IMG/VR virus record: IMGVR_UViG_3300021368_000010
Location: 1-64,000 of that record
DNA: 64,000 bases
Direction: 5' to 3' (one strand)
From: a virus
Below, piece by piece: positions 24,161 through 32,948 of this stretch; the stretch's first letter is position 1; every line of letters starts with the position of its first letter. Both the position numbers and the translations under genes were made by a program. Under the pieces are notes generated by a model. That model was not told where the DNA came from. It saw only the letters and a program-made list of their open reading frames with translations, and did no database searches.

Positions 24161-24492
24161 TCTAAAGGTCTGATGAATTGGTTAGCAACCATGTCTTGTG
24201 ATTGCATTATATCATACATGTATCTTACAGCCGATTCAGGAACTGTATGATTTCCACATGTAAAAACATCACAAACTGCCATACATTTATCTGGCCAGGT
24301 GTGAATACTAATATGACTTTCGGCAAGAAGAGCAATAGCAGTCACACCAAACGGTTCAAATTTATGTGATGTTACATCTAGCAAAGTTGCCTGTGCCATA
24401 ATTGCTGAGTTGACCAACATGTCTCTGATGAATGACTCATCATCACACAATGAAAATGGACAACCCTTTAGAGTGAATAAGATATGCTTCAA
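24157..24492 (-). CDS. speD: SpeD-like S-adenosylmethionine decarboxylase
   Basis: 111 aa, the size of the bacterial class 1B proenzyme. LLAESHISIHTWPD contains the self-cleavage site Glu58-Ser59, where Ser59 becomes the pyruvoyl group; His60 and the Cys in CDVFTCG are the other expected catalytic residues. It makes decarboxylated SAM for spermidine synthesis; cyanophages may use polyamines for DNA packing or host photosystem stability. It overlaps gp45 and the 175-aa gene by 4 nt. Confidence 0.93.
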   Translation of the reverse strand: MKHILFTLKGCPFSLCDDESFIRDMLVNSAIMAQATLLDVTSHKFEPFGVTAIALLAESHISIHTWPDKCMAVCDVFTCGNHTVPESAVRYMYDIMQSQDMVANQFIRPLE

Positions 24493-25142
24493 GGTTCCAA
24501 GGCAATGAAGTATTTGATGCCTTCACCTTCAAACAGTGCAACATTATGCTTACTAATCGAAACTCTGTAATCGCCAGCAAGAAGTTTCAGATTCTCAACC
24601 TTAAAGCAATAACAGAACTGTTCTTCAGAATGCCCCACTTCAACTGAGTAACTGTTAGAAGTTTCATTCTTTTTATCAGTAACTGTCAGATGCATAGTGC
24701 CACCATCACTGAATAGACAAAGATCTGGAAGTTGATAGATATTAGCTGCCAATCCAAGTTGTTTCAAAACACTTGCTTCAAGACGGAAACTCACATCCTT
24801 AGAAGGGATATTAATTTCTTTCTCGGGAGGTTGTACAATTACATCAGGATCTGCATAGAAAAACCGAGTCTTTGACTTGCCACGCTCATCACTTACGGTT
24901 ACATAATTTGTTTGAGTGGTGTCAATCTTCGGTCGATTAAACAGAGAAAGACCGCCAAGGAATACACCCAGATCGTAAATGCTGATCTGCGAATCAAACT
25001 GTTCTTCGACCTCAGCAATGGCAAGAATGTTTTTATTGACACTGAGAGTAGAAATTCGATTGCCCGGTTTAATAACAATCGACTTGTTGATAGAACAGAA
25101 GTTCTTAAGGACATCAATTGTTTGGGGGGAAATTACGGTCAT
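24489..25142 (-). CDS. 45: gp45 sliding clamp
   Basis: 217 aa, close to T4 gp45 (228). Start TVISPQTIDVLKNFCSINKSIVIKPGN, then the two-domain clamp pattern with NRISTLSVNKNILAIAEV and YFIALEP at the end. The trimer encircles DNA, tethers gp43 and activates gp55-dependent late transcription. It overlaps speD by 4 nt, so it lies in one unit with gp44, unlike the plain T4 order. Confidence 0.95.
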   Translation of the reverse strand: MTVISPQTIDVLKNFCSINKSIVIKPGNRISTLSVNKNILAIAEVEEQFDSQISIYDLGVFLGGLSLFNRPKIDTTQTNYVTVSDERGKSKTRFFYADPDVIVQPPEKEINIPSKDVSFRLEASVLKQLGLAANIYQLPDLCLFSDGGTMHLTVTDKKNETSNSYSVEVGHSEEQFCYCFKVENLKLLAGDYRVSISKHNVALFEGEGIKYFIALEP

Positions 25143-25414
25143 TGAGGGTACTCTTCACGGTTTGCAGATTGGTCGCTGAAATAAAGAAGGAGAAGACCGT
25201 AGTGCAAAATCTTGATAATGTCACGACGGGCAGTTCCCTTCTTATCATATCGGGATGCATACTTCAGGATGTTGCTCCTACAGAATGCTTCAGCATCTCC
25301 ACAGGCATCAATCAAATCTAGCGTCTGAATTTTGTCAGTTGCATAGTGCTGATTGTATGTGCCAATAATATAGTCACGGAGCTCCGTTAGGAGCTCCTCT
25401 TCATTATACTTCAT
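25139..25414 (-). CDS. DUF3310-like small protein
   Basis: 91 aa. DLIDACGDAEAFCRSNILKYASRYDKKGTARRDIIKILHYGLLLL matches the F-x-GN-xIKYxxRY-KG-xxDLxKAxxYL pattern of DUF3310, a phage family sometimes linked to nucleotide metabolism. Helical and soluble. It overlaps gp45 and cobS by 4 nt each. Confidence 0.7.
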   Translation of the reverse strand: MKYNEEELLTELRDYIIGTYNQHYATDKIQTLDLIDACGDAEAFCRSNILKYASRYDKKGTARRDIIKILHYGLLLLYFSDQSANREEYPQ

Positions 25415-26493
25415 TGATCATTCAGAAGGTCATGGTTTTCAGTATTGTACTCGGAATCCTCTCCTGCGTCAACCTTTGTATAAAGATCCAGGAAGGATTG
25501 CTTAGTGTCATCATCAAAACGATTGACACACTTAGTGATAGCGTCCAGACGGTCACCAAAGATGCTGTATGCCTGAACAATATGAACCAGACGACGGGTG
25601 GTGATGACCTCATCAACTCCACCGTCGAAGAAAGTTTTGCGGATTACACCTGCCCACTTGACAAGGTTATCAGCAAACTCTTGATCACATCCTACATTCA
25701 AAAGAATCTTTGTCTCTACAGTAGCGGTAGGATAATCTTGCTCGAAGGTGATTGGGAAACGCTCAAGGAATGCCTCATTGAGAATGTTAGTTCCAACAAA
25801 GCGACCGTCATCGCTGCCTTTGCCTTTAGTATTTGCAGTTGCAATAACATTGAATCCATCAGTAGGTTTTACATATTTGCCAATTTTCTTAAGGAACACT
25901 CCCTTGCCCTCAAGAACAGATTGCAAACATAGGATCTTGTTAGAAGCAAGATCGATCTCGTCTAGAAGAAGTACAGCTCCCCTCTCCAGAGCTTCGATGA
26001 CAGGACCATTGTGCCAAACAGTGTCACCATCGACAAGACGGAAACCGCCAATAAGATCATCTTCGTCCGTTTCGATGGTGATGTTGACACGAATCAACTC
26101 TCGTTTCGCTGCAGCACAAGCTTGCTCAACGGACATGGTTTTACCATTGCCAGAAAGACCTGTGATAAAGATCGGATAGAACTGACGAGACTGTACAACC
26201 TTGCGTACAGATGAAAAATTACCACACTGGACGTAGGAATCATCTTTATCTGGGATATAGTTTGCGGATGAAGTGGCGGAGGGTGCTTCATATGCCTGCT
26301 GAATTTCTTGAGCAGTCAGATTCCACTTACCCCTACCAGATTTATAAGACTCAAGGCGTTTGCAAACAGTAGCATAAGATACTCCCATGGAAGATGCCAC
26401 ATTCCGAACTTGATTGATGTCAACTTCAGAACCATACTGTTCGGTCAGAGCGTTGACCAGATCTGTGGTAGTGACTTCAGATTTGCGGGGCAT
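25411..26493 (-). CDS. cobS: CobS-like AAA+ ATPase (MoxR type)
   Basis: 360 aa. An N-terminal helical/HTH-like region (VRNVASSMGVSYATVCKRL) is followed by the AAA+ core: Walker A GLSGNGKT at 112-119, the insert DLIGGFRLVDGDTVWHNGPV, Walker B VLLLDEID at 174-181 and a sensor region with ATANTKGKG. Cyanophage CobS is usually called a cobalt chelatase subunit for cobalamin synthesis, but no CobN is present. With its VWA partner next door it fits a MoxR-type remodelling pair. It has its own promoter/terminator element. Confidence 0.85.
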   Translation of the reverse strand: MPRKSEVTTTDLVNALTEQYGSEVDINQVRNVASSMGVSYATVCKRLESYKSGRGKWNLTAQEIQQAYEAPSATSSANYIPDKDDSYVQCGNFSSVRKVVQSRQFYPIFITGLSGNGKTMSVEQACAAAKRELIRVNITIETDEDDLIGGFRLVDGDTVWHNGPVIEALERGAVLLLDEIDLASNKILCLQSVLEGKGVFLKKIGKYVKPTDGFNVIATANTKGKGSDDGRFVGTNILNEAFLERFPITFEQDYPTATVETKILLNVGCDQEFADNLVKWAGVIRKTFFDGGVDEVITTRRLVHIVQAYSIFGDRLDAITKCVNRFDDDTKQSFLDLYTKVDAGEDSEYNTENHDLLNDQ

Positions 26494-26507
26494 TGGTCCT
26501 CTCTTGA

Positions 26508-26550
26508 TTACCTTGTAATTATAGCAGAAAACCCTCCCAAATGGGAGGGT
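26508..26550 (-). promoter_or_regulatory. Terminator and extended -10 promoter before cobS
   Basis: On the minus strand ACCCTCCC-ATTT-GGGAGGGT is followed by TTTCTGCTATAATTACAAGG. The hairpin (26531-26550) ends the cobT transcript and TGCTATAAT (26518-26526) starts the cobS one. The 23-bp core at 26508-26530 is identical to 28703-28725. Confidence 0.7.
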
Positions 26551-26573
26551 CTAGGACAGTTATTTAGGTGTCC

Positions 26574-28691
26574 TCACGCAATCTGTTCGATGAATGCATT
26601 GAGGATAGTTTTGTTTGCCATTTTAGATCCCATATGTTTCTTGAAAGCACGAGCAAGTTCTGCCTTAGTTGCAACTTCATTTTTCTGCTTAACCTCAATA
26701 TCCTTAGATGCAGCAGACATATTCTGACTTGGAATAAAGAATGCTTCTGTATACCCAACCTTTCCCTTTACAGAAGCAAAGCGTTCTTTCTTCCATTGCT
26801 TATCTGCTGCAGTAAATTCATCGAAGTCAGTATACTCCCGAATGACTCTAGACGCTTCTGCTTTTGTGCAAATACGAATACCAATCCAATTGTAATCAGT
26901 GACTTCTCGCATAAAGGATACAATTTCCTTAGTAGTATGATATGGAGAGCTATGGATTCGACGAGAATAACCAGTTACAGGATCACGAAGAATAAAAACT
27001 TTGTGCTTTTGGTGGCACAAGTATGAAACAGACTGATGTTCTTCTCCAGTTCGATAATTGCTGTAAGTTGTCACAAAGGAAAGAGGATTCGCTTCTCCAT
27101 CAGTAAGACAAATAACATTCACCTTAGTAACTTTCTCAACTCGCTTAATCTTATCTACAATAGACCGAGCACACATAACTGCTTCTCCAAGAGGAGTTCC
27201 GCCAAGACTGTATTCGGAGCAAGAACTAATACGATATCCTCCCATTGCAAATGCTTGCAGATAAACCATCTGCATAGACTTTTCCAGAGAGCGTGCATTT
27301 TGACGAGAAGAGAAAAACTCCAGCAATCTAAACTCTCCACTGATACACAGATCATTATCTTTACTGAGATCATCAGTGACATTGGTTCGATATCCGCTTT
27401 GGAATCCATAAACTCGGAAAGGAATACCGGACTTCTTACAGAACCAAATAAGATTGTAAGTTTGTTTCAGAGTATCCAATAACTGGTGCTGCATAGATCC
27501 AGACCAATCAAGAAACATCACTAGACCGTGATTCTTACCTTCAGGAATGATAGTAACTTTCTTGAAGATGTCATCGTTGTACTTGTAAGTATGCAGTTTA
27601 TTAGTGTCAAGAACACCGGTTCTAGCAGTTGCAGCACGACGATATTCGTCTGCAGACTTCTTCATTTCAAATTGCTTACACAAATAACTGACAGTCTTTT
27701 TAGTATCTTTTTTGAAAGTAGTATAGTGATCAATACCATACTCAATATTATTCATTCTATACTCAATCTGATCTGGGGAATCGCCTTCTCTGTTATAAAA
27801 ATGATTGTACAGCTTGTTTTGAATCTCATTAAAAGGAACAATATACCTGTCAACATCAATGTCAGGAAGTGAAAGGTAAACCCATTCTTTCGCATCATCA
27901 TCTACAAGAGTTTCTAGTGCCTCTTGCAAAGCAGCATCAGTGATTGATTCGGTTTCATCTTTGCCACCCAAATCATTCATAAAATCATGATCATATGAAG
28001 GAGTATCTAGATCAGCAGCATCATTTTCTTGCTCACGACTCTCTGCTTCTTCAAGCATTTCTTCATGGGTCATACCTTGATCAGGAGTAACCTCAATCGT
28101 GTCACCACTCTGACTTCCAGATTGATTCTGATTGGGAGGTATTTCTAGTTCTTTCTCCTCTTGTTTTTGATTTGCATAGTACCACAGTTCCCTAGCAAGA
28201 TCTATTACATCATCAAAAGTTTGAGTATTGGTAGCACGATTCACCCAGACCATTTCCTCTTTAGAAAAAGGAGTGTTGGGGTTACCTTTGAAGTATAAAT
28301 TAATCCGATCAATCAAAGACAGGTTCTCAGGATCTTCACCCTTAACTCCAAAGAAGTCACGATCCCAAAGTTCTTTATAACCTTCATAGAAGGACTTACG
28401 GAGACCCGGATAGGTACGCTTCATCATGCGTTCGATACGAGCATCTTCTAAGACATTCAGGAACGACTTAGAGACGCCAGGAACATCAGCGTTGGGGGTA
28501 TACAGCGCATGACCTACTTCATGACCTACAAGAAGGTCATAGACGGTATCGCTAGAGTTTTTCCAAATAGGAAGAATTAGGATTCGCTTCTCCACATCAA
28601 AGCAAGCAGTGCTAACTTTGCGGTGTTCAACAGTCAGGTTTTCCGTAGCAAGCAGTTTGGCAAGAGTGCCTTTGACTTCCTGAGTGTTCAT
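26574..28691 (-). CDS. CobT-like protein: HEXXH zinc-site domain plus VWA domain
   Basis: 705 aa from the ATG at 28691 (GGAGG 4 nt upstream; the frame runs 51 nt further). Near the N-terminus, LLVGHEVGHALYTP carries an HEXXH zinc motif (57-61), followed by NVLEDARIE as a likely third ligand. A long acidic linker (about 190-270) leads to a C-terminal VWA domain with the MIDAS motif DWSGSMQ. CobT supplies the VWA half of cobaltochelatase, but HEXXH is not a CobT hallmark. Probable partner of the adjacent AAA+ ATPase. The substrate is unknown. Confidence 0.8.
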   Translation of the reverse strand: MNTQEVKGTLAKLLATENLTVEHRKVSTACFDVEKRILILPIWKNSSDTVYDLLVGHEVGHALYTPNADVPGVSKSFLNVLEDARIERMMKRTYPGLRKSFYEGYKELWDRDFFGVKGEDPENLSLIDRINLYFKGNPNTPFSKEEMVWVNRATNTQTFDDVIDLARELWYYANQKQEEKELEIPPNQNQSGSQSGDTIEVTPDQGMTHEEMLEEAESREQENDAADLDTPSYDHDFMNDLGGKDETESITDAALQEALETLVDDDAKEWVYLSLPDIDVDRYIVPFNEIQNKLYNHFYNREGDSPDQIEYRMNNIEYGIDHYTTFKKDTKKTVSYLCKQFEMKKSADEYRRAATARTGVLDTNKLHTYKYNDDIFKKVTIIPEGKNHGLVMFLDWSGSMQHQLLDTLKQTYNLIWFCKKSGIPFRVYGFQSGYRTNVTDDLSKDNDLCISGEFRLLEFFSSRQNARSLEKSMQMVYLQAFAMGGYRISSCSEYSLGGTPLGEAVMCARSIVDKIKRVEKVTKVNVICLTDGEANPLSFVTTYSNYRTGEEHQSVSYLCHQKHKVFILRDPVTGYSRRIHSSPYHTTKEIVSFMREVTDYNWIGIRICTKAEASRVIREYTDFDEFTAADKQWKKERFASVKGKVGYTEAFFIPSQNMSAASKDIEVKQKNEVATKAELARAFKKHMGSKMANKTILNAFIEQIA

Positions 28692-28702
28692 GCGTCCTCC
28701 GT

Positions 28703-28752
28703 TTACCTTGTAATTATAGCAGAAAGTCCATCCCCTGTGCAAGAGGATGGAC
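28703..28752 (-). promoter_or_regulatory. Terminator and extended -10 promoter before the CobT-like gene
   Basis: Minus strand: GTCCATCC, 11-nt loop, GGATGGAC, then TTTCTGCTATAATTACAAGG. The 23-bp core (28703-28725) is identical to that before cobS, while the hairpins differ in sequence. The GGAGG ribosome site follows 4 bp after the repeat. Confidence 0.7.
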
Positions 28753-28758
28753 AGTTAC

Positions 28759-28998
28759 TCAAGTGAACATACCCATATCACTCATGTACTTAAGTGTTTC
28801 CTTTAGTGTGCCACGGTGATCTAGACCAATAGCAATCTGAGGATACTCTGCTTCACTACCAAACTCAGCACGAAACTGTCTGTCACTAAAGTCAGCACCA
28901 AGAATAAACTCTTTTACTTCTTGACCACATGCTTCAAGAACCATGACTGCTCGTTCACATTCTTGACTACCATTGCCATAAACAAGTGCTTGTATCAT
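28759..28998 (-). CDS. Glutaredoxin-like protein with SxxC active site
   Basis: 79 aa. Start MIQALVYGNGSQECERAVMVLEACGQEVKEF fits a beta-alpha thioredoxin fold; YPQI holds the cis-Pro and GTLKETLKYM the GSH-binding-type end. The usual CPYC is replaced by SQEC, leaving only the second Cys. Redox function may be altered. T4 NrdC-like proteins give electrons to ribonucleotide reductase, but no nrd gene is in this window. Confidence 0.75.
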   Translation of the reverse strand: MIQALVYGNGSQECERAVMVLEACGQEVKEFILGADFSDRQFRAEFGSEAEYPQIAIGLDHRGTLKETLKYMSDMGMFT

Positions 28999-29180
28999 TT
29001 TTGTTCGTGATTAAATTCAATTACGATTTTTTCGTGTTTGGTAGTTCTATCAGAAACATAGTAATGTTTTGCTTCACCACCTAAGATCTTACACACATTA
29101 TCTAGTTGTGTTTTCACAGCAAATTTTCTAAAATCATCATCAATTCCTGCTCTCTGTTGAGGTTGATTGAAATCATTCAT
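28995..29180 (-). CDS. Hypothetical protein, 61 aa
   Basis: Charged protein with KTQLDNVCKILGGEAKHYYV and a beta end EKIVIEFNHEQK. It overlaps both neighbours by 4 nt. Not recognised. Confidence 0.6.
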   Translation of the reverse strand: MNDFNQPQQRAGIDDDFRKFAVKTQLDNVCKILGGEAKHYYVSDRTTKHEKIVIEFNHEQK

Positions 29181-29407
29181 AAGTCAAGTTCAAGTTGCAA
29201 TTTGCGTTCTTCTTCTATTCTATTATGCTCTGCCCACATTTCAGCAACCATATCTACTGTTGGTGGTGTTTGGTATACAGGTGATGGTTGTGATTTCCAT
29301 TTATCAATTTCTTCTTGGGTAGGTACTTTGATTGTGAAGGCCATACCTTCTTCCTCAAATTCCTTGTTCATCTTTTCGTAAGTTTCGGGTGTAATTTTTT
29401 CAGTCAC
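29177..29407 (-). CDS. Hypothetical protein, 76 aa, GTG start
   Basis: The GTG at 29407 has GGAGG 4 nt upstream and overlaps the previous stop by 8 nt; an earlier ATG at 29503 would lie deep in the previous gene and lacks a site. The protein starts TEKITPETYEKMNKEFEEEG and is acidic and helical. Function unknown. Confidence 0.65.
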   Translation of the reverse strand: MTEKITPETYEKMNKEFEEEGMAFTIKVPTQEEIDKWKSQPSPVYQTPPTVDMVAEMWAEHNRIEEERKLQLELDL

Positions 29408-29714
29408 GTTGCCTCCAATCGTCAGGTTTGTCTCTTTGGAACCAGTCTCTAATATCATCTGCACTATCAAACCCCGTTCTGTAATTGGATGGGTCGGGGT
29501 CACCTAATCCCATCCTATTCATAAAATCATCCATAGAACCCTCTTGGATGTCTTGTGCTGCTTGGCGTCGTGCTTGCTGTAACCAGTCCCTAGCAGTTGT
29601 ATGAGCTTTGGCAAGTTTCTCTGCCCAGATCATATCTTCTAGTTTTACTTCTTCTTTGTTAGCGATCTTTTTACAGATGAACTCCAGTCGGAGTCTGTAT
29701 TGAGTAGATAGCAT
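29400..29714 (-). CDS. Hypothetical protein, 104 aa, possible late-transcription accessory
   Basis: LSTQYRLRLEFICKKIANKEEVKLEDMIWAEKLAKAH and WLQQARRQAAQDIQ are helical; the acidic tail ends DIRDWFQRDKPDDW. Size and position upstream of gp46 resemble cyanophage gp33-type proteins as I recall them, but the match cannot be checked here. The name is left blank. Confidence 0.6.
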   Translation of the reverse strand: MLSTQYRLRLEFICKKIANKEEVKLEDMIWAEKLAKAHTTARDWLQQARRQAAQDIQEGSMDDFMNRMGLGDPDPSNYRTGFDSADDIRDWFQRDKPDDWRQRD

Positions 29715-29717
29715 ATG

Positions 29718-29921
29718 TCAGTCCTTTGCTTTATTGATCCAATGCTCAAGTTCGTTCACTCTCACAAGTTCAGCATGTGCTGCTTCCGACCGGTCATGGA
29801 GAATATCTAAGATATCATCGATGATCTCGTTATTAACAACGTAGTCATCAAGATACTTATCCAATGCTTCTTTTAGGTATCTTTTACGATGCCACTCAGG
29901 TGAATATGGTTTGTAGTTCAT
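29718..29921 (-). CDS. Hypothetical protein, 67 aa
   Basis: YSPEWHRKRYLKEALDKYLDDYV and a helical acidic middle. The end (LEHWINKAKD) lies 3 nt from the next gene. A CTAAATAA-like box lies 20 nt upstream but also forms the gp46 stop region. Confidence 0.6.
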   Translation of the reverse strand: MNYKPYSPEWHRKRYLKEALDKYLDDYVVNNEIIDDILDILHDRSEAAHAELVRVNELEHWINKAKD

Positions 29922-29944
29922 GATAAAACCGGGAGTAAAATTAT

Positions 29945-31666
29945 TTAGCTGTCGTCAGACATGTGTGAGAAGTCATTGATCTTCTCAAACTTAATAGTCC
30001 GAAGAAACTTATCAACGAGAATCTCGCCCTTGTGTGAAATAACAAACACATTGGTATCATTTCCAAGGTTGCGAAGAATCTGAAGCAGTTCACCAGTACC
30101 AGAAGTATCTAGTGAACTATCAAACACTTCATCCAAAATCAAAAGGTTGGTAGCGACACTGTTCTTCATGCGAGCAATTTCTCTCCATGTAAACAAAAGT
30201 GCCAGGTCAATCTTTTGTTTCTCCCCTTCCGAAAAAGAGGCATAGGAGAAATCATCTCGGAAGCGACTCTTAATAACTTCATTGAACTCTTCGTCAAGAG
30301 TAAAGTTAACGAAGAAATCCATTGATTGGAGATACTTATTAATCAGTTGATTAAATACAGGAATATATTTTTTAATGATCTGACTTTTGATACCAGAGTC
30401 TTTCAACAATCTAGAGACAACTTCATACTCATCTAAAGTCTTGCTCACATTTGCACAATCATTTTTAGTTTGATCGTACTCTTTTTGAATTGCAAAAAGA
30501 GTTTCTTCTTCGATATCAATATTTGGTGTACTGGATTGTAGTTTAGAAATCTCATCTTGGATGCGAAGATTTTCAAACTCAAGTCGAACATAGTCTCGAT
30601 CAATCGTACTTAAATCACTTCTAAGTTCTTTCAACTTCATAGACTGTTCTGAGATTGCAGACACAATTGCTGATGCCTGGTCAATATCAGTATTGAATTG
30701 CACAATCTCCTCAGCAACAATTTTGCCACGACCAGTTTTATTTCCGATCATCGCAAATTTGAAGTCTTTGTCAATATGTTGTTGACATGTAGGACACTCA
30801 TCATGTTCTTTATAGAACTTGAGTTCTTTGGAAATCAATTTTAATTCAGACTTTTTATCTGCTTGTCCTTGGCGAAGTGACGATACAGTCTTCATGGCAG
30901 AATCATAGTCTCCCATGGAAGACTCAACATTCTTTATAGCATTCTCTACATTAGATTTTTGCGTAGTCACATCTTGCATGAGAGTGACATTCTCAGCATA
31001 CTTCTTTCTCTTTTCTTCTACACGAACTGTGTTAGTATCTTTCAAAGTTTGCAAGAGTTTTTCTTGTGCTGATACTCGCTCTCCATTAAATTTGAGAAGG
31101 TGATCACAATCGCTACTTTGAGATTGAGATTCTCGAATGCGATCCTTCAGCAGAGAATTCATCGACGAGAAGATATTGATGTCGAGTAGATCTTCGATAA
31201 CTTCTCGTCTGTGATGTGCGGCAAGTTGCATGAAGGGCACAAAAGTTGACGATCCGAGTATAACGACTTGAGTGAAGCTTTTGAAATTGAGTTTGAGCAC
31301 TGATTGCTCCAGATACTTCTGGGTGTCTTTCGCAGCAGCGTCCTGATCGACCAGTTTATGGTTTCGATAAACTTCAAATACATTTGGTTTAATTCCTCTG
31401 AATACACGATATTCGTCTTTGCCAATTGAAAAACGAACTTCTACTTTAGTCTCTTTTTCGTTGATACTGTTAACCAATTGAGGTTTATTAATCTTTCTAA
31501 ATGGTTTGTTAAACAGCACAAAACATAAAGCATCCAACAGAGTGGACTTACCTGCCCCATTGGATCCTACAATAAGATTAGATGGGGAATCACAGAGATT
31601 GATTTCAGTCCATTGGTCACCAGTAGATAAAAAATTCTTCCAACGAATCGATTCAAAAATAATCAT
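29945..31666 (-). CDS. 46: gp46 recombination endonuclease subunit (Rad50-like)
   Basis: 573 aa. Walker A GSNGAGKSTLL near residue 35, a long coiled coil with the zinc-hook CPTC near 290, signature FSEGEKQKIDLALLF and Walker B LLILDEVFDSSLD. It is the SMC/Rad50-type ATPase that with gp47 resects DNA ends for UvsX. It overlaps the DUF3110-like gene by 4 nt. Confidence 0.95.
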   Translation of the reverse strand: MIIFESIRWKNFLSTGDQWTEINLCDSPSNLIVGSNGAGKSTLLDALCFVLFNKPFRKINKPQLVNSINEKETKVEVRFSIGKDEYRVFRGIKPNVFEVYRNHKLVDQDAAAKDTQKYLEQSVLKLNFKSFTQVVILGSSTFVPFMQLAAHHRREVIEDLLDINIFSSMNSLLKDRIRESQSQSSDCDHLLKFNGERVSAQEKLLQTLKDTNTVRVEEKRKKYAENVTLMQDVTTQKSNVENAIKNVESSMGDYDSAMKTVSSLRQGQADKKSELKLISKELKFYKEHDECPTCQQHIDKDFKFAMIGNKTGRGKIVAEEIVQFNTDIDQASAIVSAISEQSMKLKELRSDLSTIDRDYVRLEFENLRIQDEISKLQSSTPNIDIEEETLFAIQKEYDQTKNDCANVSKTLDEYEVVSRLLKDSGIKSQIIKKYIPVFNQLINKYLQSMDFFVNFTLDEEFNEVIKSRFRDDFSYASFSEGEKQKIDLALLFTWREIARMKNSVATNLLILDEVFDSSLDTSGTGELLQILRNLGNDTNVFVISHKGEILVDKFLRTIKFEKINDFSHMSDDS

Positions 31667-31917
31667 AAGGGAGGGACAACAAAGTCATTAGGAGAGATTA
31701 TGGTGTACTTGTATCCATAACTTTTACAATTCATAGCAACGATCTCAGGTTCTACTTCAAGAATTTCTAAGACATCTGGATAGTCATCTGCCATTAATAA
31801 TTCATGATATCTAAGTGCGTCATCTTTTTCGTCAAAACATTGGACAATCTTTTGACCGTCAAATGCATCTGCTACTGCATAAACACCACCGCTTTTCTTT
31901 TCTGTTAAGATAAACAT
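31663..31917 (-). CDS. DUF3110-like cyanobacterial protein
   Basis: 84 aa. KIVQCFDEKDDALRYHELLMADDYPDVLEILEVEPEIVAMNCKSYGY fits the cyanobacterial DUF3110 pattern (FEDEDDAxRYAxLLExQDFPxxxVExIDxEEIxxFCxxxGY). A probable host-derived gene set between gp47 and gp46, with a 1-nt and a 4-nt overlap. Function unknown in hosts as well. Confidence 0.7.
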   Translation of the reverse strand: MFILTEKKSGGVYAVADAFDGQKIVQCFDEKDDALRYHELLMADDYPDVLEILEVEPEIVAMNCKSYGYKYTIISPNDFVVPPL

Positions 31918-32948
31918 TAGAGTTCCAACGCTTCTGTGTACAATGACCTCATTACTGATTTGATATTTGATTTATCAACTTTTAGATCTATTTCATCTAT
32001 GTAGTTATCTAGTAAGGTCATTGTATCTTCGGTTTCCAGTACCGAAGATCCTTCCGCTTCAGAACTAAGATCTTCAATAATTTTAAGATCTCCAAGGGAC
32101 ATTTCCTGCATTTGTTTGATGTTATGATCAAACTTGGCGTAGTCTCCCTTGTCTTCAACAATCAGTTTGACGAAGGTTCCTTCCAGTTCTCTAGAATCTG
32201 GTAGAACAATTCCGTCATTATAATACAACTTATGAAAAATGTCAAAGGGATTCCTGTAGAAAGTAGTCCTAAGAGTGTCCGTGTCGAACACATGGAATCC
32301 TCTTTTACATCCATAATCATTCCAATATAATTGATACGGGTTTCCGAGATATGTCACATTATCCTTTTTGGATTTCATATGATAGTGACCACTGAATACC
32401 TTCTTGAACTTTTTGAACATTGCTTTGTCCATGCCGTTCAACATTACATGACCAGGGTGAGCTTCAAAACCGTTAAGCTCAAGATGCCCCATGCAGACAG
32501 AAGAATTACTTTCTGCAACAGCATTGAGGGATCGCTCTCTATTTTCGTCACATATCCAAGGCAAAAGAAGAATAGGAAGACTATCAAAGCTAACGGTAGT
32601 AGGTACATCGTAGACTCTGATGTTGTCGTATTCTCCAAGTAACTCACTTGGGGCGTTAATTCGTAGAGTGTTCTTGTAGTAGATATCATGATTACCTACA
32701 AGCATATGCATTTGAACATTTCTCTCAGCGAGAGGTGCAAACCACATCTGTTTCGCAGAGTCAAGCGACATGAAGTTGATAGATCTACGCTTATCAAAGG
32801 TATCTCCCAATGCAATGACCGTAGTTATTTTATGAGCATCAATAAAAGGAAGAACTACTTCACCATAAAATTTCTTATAATGATTAAGGAAACACTGATT
32901 ATCGTTACGAACTCCAAAGTGCTGGTCAGTAATCAGAAGTATCTTCAT
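31917..32948 (-). CDS. 47: gp47 recombination nuclease subunit (Mre11-like)
   Basis: 343 aa, close to T4 gp47 (339). Metallophosphoesterase motifs are in order: DQHFG, GDTFDKR, VGNHD and GHYHMKSKK. It forms the SbcD/Mre11-type nuclease with gp46. It overlaps gp55 by 4 nt. Confidence 0.95.
   Translation of the reverse strand: MKILLITDQHFGVRNDNQCFLNHYKKFYGEVVLPFIDAHKITTVIALGDTFDKRRSINFMSLDSAKQMWFAPLAERNVQMHMLVGNHDIYYKNTLRINAPSELLGEYDNIRVYDVPTTVSFDSLPILLLPWICDENRERSLNAVAESNSSVCMGHLELNGFEAHPGHVMLNGMDKAMFKKFKKVFSGHYHMKSKKDNVTYLGNPYQLYWNDYGCKRGFHVFDTDTLRTTFYRNPFDIFHKLYYNDGIVLPDSRELEGTFVKLIVEDKGDYAKFDHNIKQMQEMSLGDLKIIEDLSSEAEGSSVLETEDTMTLLDNYIDEIDLKVDKSNIKSVMRSLYTEALEL

Noticed and set aside
25411-26493. 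Reading cobS as proof of phage cobalamin synthesis
   Set aside because: Only AAA+ and VWA-type partners are present; the pathway cannot be deduced from these alone.
29941-29948. CTAAATAA late box before the 67-aa gene
   Set aside because: It coincides with the gp46 stop codon region and the gene is in a recombination operon; treated as chance.
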